DNA of 8,646 nucleotides from Ferrovibrio sp964429465 (GTDB lineage: Bacteria > Pseudomonadota > Alphaproteobacteria > Ferrovibrionales > Ferrovibrionaceae): assembly GCA_964429465.1 (NCBI GenBank), contig CAYSCA010000139.1, forward strand, positions 1-8,646. Reading direction: 5' to 3'. Shown here piece after piece: positions 6,047-8,646 of this stretch. The notes beneath the pieces were generated by a model. The model made no database searches and had not been told where the DNA came from. It worked only from the letters and a program-made list of their open reading frames with translations. Position numbers and translations under genes: made by a program. Within the stretch, counting starts at the first letter, position 1. Each line of letters opens with the position of its first letter.

Positions 6047-6796
6047 ATGGCCGCACCGCACCGCCGTCACTTCCTGATCGCTGCCGGCTTCACGGCCGGC
6101 TGGACGGCAATCGGGGCACCCTCTTTCACGGCCGATGCCGCACCCATGCGGGATTTGGACAGGCAGCAGGTCGATCTGGCTCTGGTGCTTGCCGCCGATT
6201 GTTCCGGCAGCGTCAGCGGCGACGAATATACCCTGCAGCAGCAGGGTTATGCCGACGCATTCCGCCAGCGCGAGATCGTCAAGGCGATCCGCTCCGGGAT
6301 CAACGGCGCCATCGCCGCCTGCTATTTCCAGTGGTCGGGCTACGGGCTTCAGACTCTGATCATCCCCTGGACGATCCTGCGCAGCGACGACACTATCGCC
6401 ACCTTCGCCAGAGCCCTGCAGGATGCCGAACGGCGCCTCAACAGCGGCGGCACCGCGCCGGGCGGCGCCATGGCGTTCGGCCGGATACTGCTCGACGATC
6501 TGCCCTGGCAGGCGCGACGCCGGGTCATCGACATTTCGGGCGACGGCCGCACCAATACAGGCCCTCCGCCCGATCATGACCGTGCCGAGGCGATCGCGCG
6601 CGACATCACCATCAACGGCCTGCCGATCGAGAACCAGGAGCCCGATCTGGAGGAATATTACCGTCAGCACGTGATCGGCGGGCTGGGCGCCTTCCTGGTC
6701 CCCGCCCGCGACTTCGATGCTTTCCGTGAGGCCATACGCCGCAAGCTGGTACAGGAAATCGCCGGCCTTCCGCCGGGTCCTATCCGGTCGGGATAG
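6047..6796 (+). CDS. DUF1194 (von Willebrand factor A-like) exported protein
   Basis: A 249-residue protein with a von Willebrand A fold. The N-terminus HRRHFLIAAGFTAG followed by a hydrophobic stretch and ADA-AP (cleavage probably near residue 31) looks like a Tat signal peptide, so the mature protein is likely periplasmic. The metal-ion-dependent adhesion site is complete: D51-x-S53-x-S55 (DCSGS), T136 (GGTAPGG) and D166 (ISGDGRTN), so it should bind a divalent cation and a protein partner. The domain layout matches DUF1194, whose partner and function are not established. The ATG at 6047 has only a weak GTGAG upstream. It ends 5 bp from the convergent response regulator gene, and no partner such as an AAA ATPase lies in the window. 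Confidence 0.88.
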   Translation: MAAPHRRHFLIAAGFTAGWTAIGAPSFTADAAPMRDLDRQQVDLALVLAADCSGSVSGDEYTLQQQGYADAFRQREIVKAIRSGINGAIAACYFQWSGYGLQTLIIPWTILRSDDTIATFARALQDAERRLNSGGTAPGGAMAFGRILLDDLPWQARRRVIDISGDGRTNTGPPPDHDRAEAIARDITINGLPIENQEPDLEEYYRQHVIGGLGAFLVPARDFDAFREAIRRKLVQEIAGLPPGPIRSG

Positions 6797-6797
6797 G
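6779..6797. terminator. Hairpin spanning the end of the DUF1194 gene
   Basis: CCTATCC (6779-6785) and GGATAGG (6791-6797) form a perfect seven-pair stem with a five-base loop. The right arm includes the TAG stop codon, and the convergent response regulator gene ends at 6802. A stem at this junction is likely a shared terminator, although no T-run follows on either strand. Confidence 0.5.
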
Positions 6798-6801
6798 CGG
6801 T

Positions 6802-7164
6802 TCAGATTTCGCCCAGGACGCGGGCCACTGCCTGCTCGAGTTCCTCGTTGGTGAAGGGCTTCTGCAGGAAGGCGTCGACCGGCAGCTTCATCGCCATGAT
6901 CCTGGCGACGGGAACCGCGGTCATCAGGACGATGGGCGTGTCGCGCAGCCGGCCGTCCTCGCGGATCGCGGCGATCAGGCCGGCGCCGTCTAGCCGCGGC
7001 ATCATGTAATCCGTCACCACCAGATCCGGTTTCATATCCGTCAGCAGTGTAAGCGCCTGTCGGCCATCGACCGCATGGGCAACCTCGTGCCCGGCATCCT
7101 CGAGGACGCTTTCCGCCGACAGGGCGATCAGGAACTCATCCTCGACAAGCAGGACCTTTGCCAT
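6802..7164 (-). CDS. Single-domain response regulator (CheY-like receiver)
   Basis: A 120-residue stand-alone receiver domain with no output domain. It has the acidic pair E8-D9, phosphoacceptor D52 in VVTDYMMPRLDG, T82, K102 in LQKPF, and F99 at the aromatic switch position, so it should be phosphorylated. Output must be through protein contact, as in CheY- or DivK-like signalling or a phosphorelay. No histidine kinase is in the window, so its partner is unknown. It begins 87 bp after the MarR gene on the same strand; the gap holds a T5 run on the minus strand and a weak EcfG-like match (7204-7228, CGAAT-N16-CGTT), too poor to call. GGCAG/CTGCC arms (7167-7171 and 7183-7187) flank the leader just before the start codon. 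Confidence 0.94.
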   Translation of the reverse strand: MAKVLLVEDEFLIALSAESVLEDAGHEVAHAVDGRQALTLLTDMKPDLVVTDYMMPRLDGAGLIAAIREDGRLRDTPIVLMTAVPVARIMAMKLPVDAFLQKPFTNEELEQAVARVLGEI

Positions 7165-7251
7165 GCGGCAGAAACCCCGCTACTGCCCTGAAGGTGCCGG
7201 CCAAACGTTGCCCCGCAAAAAGGATTCGGCGTCGTCAGGAAGATCGCAGGT

Positions 7252-7797
7252 CTATTCCACCGCGCCGCTGCCAAGGCTGCGGGAGATTTTCTTCAGCAGC
7301 CGCAGCAGGGCGGCCCGTTCCGCGTCGCTCAGCGCCGCGACGATGTTTTCCTCGTGACGCTCGACCTTCGCCGTCAGGTCGGCCAGCAGCGCCTCGCCCC
7401 TTTCGCTGAGCGACAGCGCATAGGTGCGGCGGTCGTTGGCGGTACGCTCGCGGATGATCAGGCCCTTGCGCTCGAGCTGATCGAGCGCCGGCGTCAGCGT
7501 CGACTTGTCCAGGCCGACCGCGCGGCTGAGATCGGTCTGGTTGATGCCGGGATTATGCTTCAGCAGCATCAGCAGGCTGAACCGGCCGGGCGTCAGCTCG
7601 CCCATGCGGTCGGCCAGCCGGCCGACGATCTTCGAGAAATTCTCGAACACCGCCACCTGGGCGATGCGAAGGTTGTAGCCGTAATAGCCCGGCAGCGGGC
7701 CGCGATTGATCTGCCGCGGCGGGCTGCCGCTGCGCGCCGCCTTCCTGGCCGGCAGCGGAGATTTCGGCGATGCCGATCTGCTGACTTTCTGGGCCAA
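7252..7797 (-). CDS. MarR-family transcriptional regulator
   Basis: A 181-residue dimeric winged-helix repressor or activator. The HTH lies at about residues 69-135, with the recognition region DLSRAVGLDKSTLTPALDQL, then ERKGLI and the wing with NDRR, as in MarR proteins; helices before and after form the dimer interface. The N-terminal 40 residues are basic and Pro/Ser-rich, which is unusual. The start is uncertain: there is no ATG between the TRAP stop (7812) and the domain, so I chose the TTG at 7797 just after the TRAP gene. The frame is open into the TRAP gene as far as 7923, where a start would overlap it by 112 bp. Following a TRAP permease on the same strand, it probably controls that uptake system or a linked catabolic pathway, with a small, perhaps aromatic, acid as effector; this is inference. 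Confidence 0.88.
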   Translation of the reverse strand: MAQKVSRSASPKSPLPARKAARSGSPPRQINRGPLPGYYGYNLRIAQVAVFENFSKIVGRLADRMGELTPGRFSLLMLLKHNPGINQTDLSRAVGLDKSTLTPALDQLERKGLIIRERTANDRRTYALSLSERGEALLADLTAKVERHEENIVAALSDAERAALLRLLKKISRSLGSGAVE

Positions 7798-7811
7798 GGC
7801 TCTGCCGCTCG

Positions 7812-8646
7812 TCAGTTCATATGGCTGGGAAGATAGAGGGCGATGGCGGGGAATATCACCAGCAGCGCCAGCCGGATCAGGTCGACCAGAATAAAGGGCA
7901 TGACGCCCTTGTAGATCTGCCACAGGCTGACATCGCGGGCGATGGAATTGATCACGAAGACATTGATGCCGACCGGCGGCATCACCATCCCGAGCGTCGT
8001 CACCATGACGATGATGACGCCGAACCAGATCGGGTCGAAGCCGAGCTGCAGCATCACCGGATAGATGATCGGCACGGTGACGAGGATGATCGCCAGCTCG
8101 TCCATCAGGGCGCCGAGGATCAGATACATGATCAGGATCAGCACCAGCACCCCGTAGGGGCCGACCGGCAGGCCGACGAGGAAATCGCTGACCTTCTGCG
8201 GCGTCTGGGTGATCACGAGGAAATAGCCGAACAGGAAGGCGCCGATCACGATAGTGATGATCGATGCCGAGGTGCGGACCGCGTCGGTGAGCGACTCCCT
8301 GATCTTCGCCCAGTTCAGCCGGCCGCGCAGGACGCCGATGAGCAGCGCGCCGATGGCGCCGCAGCCGGCCGCCTCGGTGGCGGTAAACACGCCGCCATAC
8401 AGGCCGCCGACGATGCCGATGAACAGCAACCCGGTTGCCCAGATGTCGCGCAGCGCATCGAAGCGTTCGCGCCAGCTCGCCTTCGGGCCGCGCGGCAGCA
8501 GGTCGGGACGGAGCGCGCCGAAAACGCGGATGGCGATGATGTAGAGCAGCACGGCCAGCGTTCCCGGCAGGATGCCGGAGATGAACAGCTTGCCGATATC
8601 CTGCTCGGTGAGGATGCCGTAAAGCGCGAAGACCACCGAGGGCGGG
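7812..8646 (-). CDS. dctM: TRAP transporter large permease, DctM-like, N-terminus outside the window
   Basis: The C-terminal 278 residues of the large membrane subunit of a tripartite ATP-independent periplasmic transporter, which uses an ion gradient to import an organic acid or similar solute delivered by a periplasmic binding protein. The right edge reads in frame as PPSVVFALYGILTEQDIG, matching the conserved PPS...YG motif of DctM proteins; then come ISGILPG, GVFTATEAAG, DELAIILVTVPIIYP, and VMPPVGINVFVI, all typical. About seven hydrophobic segments are visible. The frame stays open to the edge, so the gene is truncated (about two-thirds present). DctQ and the binding protein probably lie beyond the right edge. 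It ends 14 bp before the MarR gene's proposed start. Confidence 0.95.
   Translation of the reverse strand, partial: PPSVVFALYGILTEQDIGKLFISGILPGTLAVLLYIIAIRVFGALRPDLLPRGPKASWRERFDALRDIWATGLLFIGIVGGLYGGVFTATEAAGCGAIGALLIGVLRGRLNWAKIRESLTDAVRTSASIITIVIGAFLFGYFLVITQTPQKVSDFLVGLPVGPYGVLVLILIMYLILGALMDELAIILVTVPIIYPVMLQLGFDPIWFGVIIVMVTTLGMVMPPVGINVFVINSIARDVSLWQIYKGVMPFILVDLIRLALLVIFPAIALYLPSHMN

Noticed and set aside
7204..7228. EcfG-type promoter (minus strand) for the response regulator
   Set aside because: CGTT and the 16-base spacing are right, but the -35 element CGAAT matches only three of five bases of GGAAC.

Overview
The window is high-GC bacterial DNA, most likely from an alphaproteobacterium (Rhodospirillales-like). 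This rests on base composition, on a consensus alphaproteobacterial general-stress (EcfG-type) promoter upstream of a hemerythrin gene, and on familiar families (PurU, DUF2934, DUF1194, DctM). I see no tRNA, rRNA, CRISPR array, insertion sequence or phage gene. It looks like chromosomal housekeeping and stress sequence, not a mobile island.

Layout. (1) About 1-671 (+): a MobA/MocA-type molybdenum cofactor nucleotidyltransferase, probably the C-terminal part of a protein cut by the left edge. (2) 672-852: an unusually AT-rich intergenic region with a consensus DnaA box inside an inverted repeat, plus other palindromes. (3) 853-2602 (+): a two-gene unit of a strongly degenerate GGDEF-EAL-like protein (not expected to make or break c-di-GMP) and a small helical protein of unknown function. 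(4) 2640-3407 (-): an unrecognised 255-aa protein, convergent with (3) and divergent from purU. (5) 3701-4966 (+): purU and a VOC-family gene in tandem, followed by a hairpin. (6) 5042-5970 (+): EcfG-type promoter, hemerythrin-like HHE protein, strong hairpin, DUF2934 protein. (7) 6047-6796 (+): exported DUF1194/vWA-like protein with a Tat-like signal, ending in a hairpin that covers its stop codon. (8) 6802-8646 (-): a single-domain response regulator, a MarR-family regulator and the C-terminal part of a TRAP transporter large permease running off the right edge.

How the parts fit. PurU releases formate and tetrahydrofolate from 10-formyl-THF and is the clearest metabolic gene. The hemerythrin and DUF2934 genes look like a small stress-inducible module under the general stress sigma factor. 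MarR directly after a TRAP permease suggests local control of solute uptake. The most interesting uncharacterised part is the degenerate GGDEF-EAL gene with its small partner, behind a region carrying a DnaA box and TTAA half-sites, which suggests (inference only) a link to the cell cycle or nucleotide signalling.
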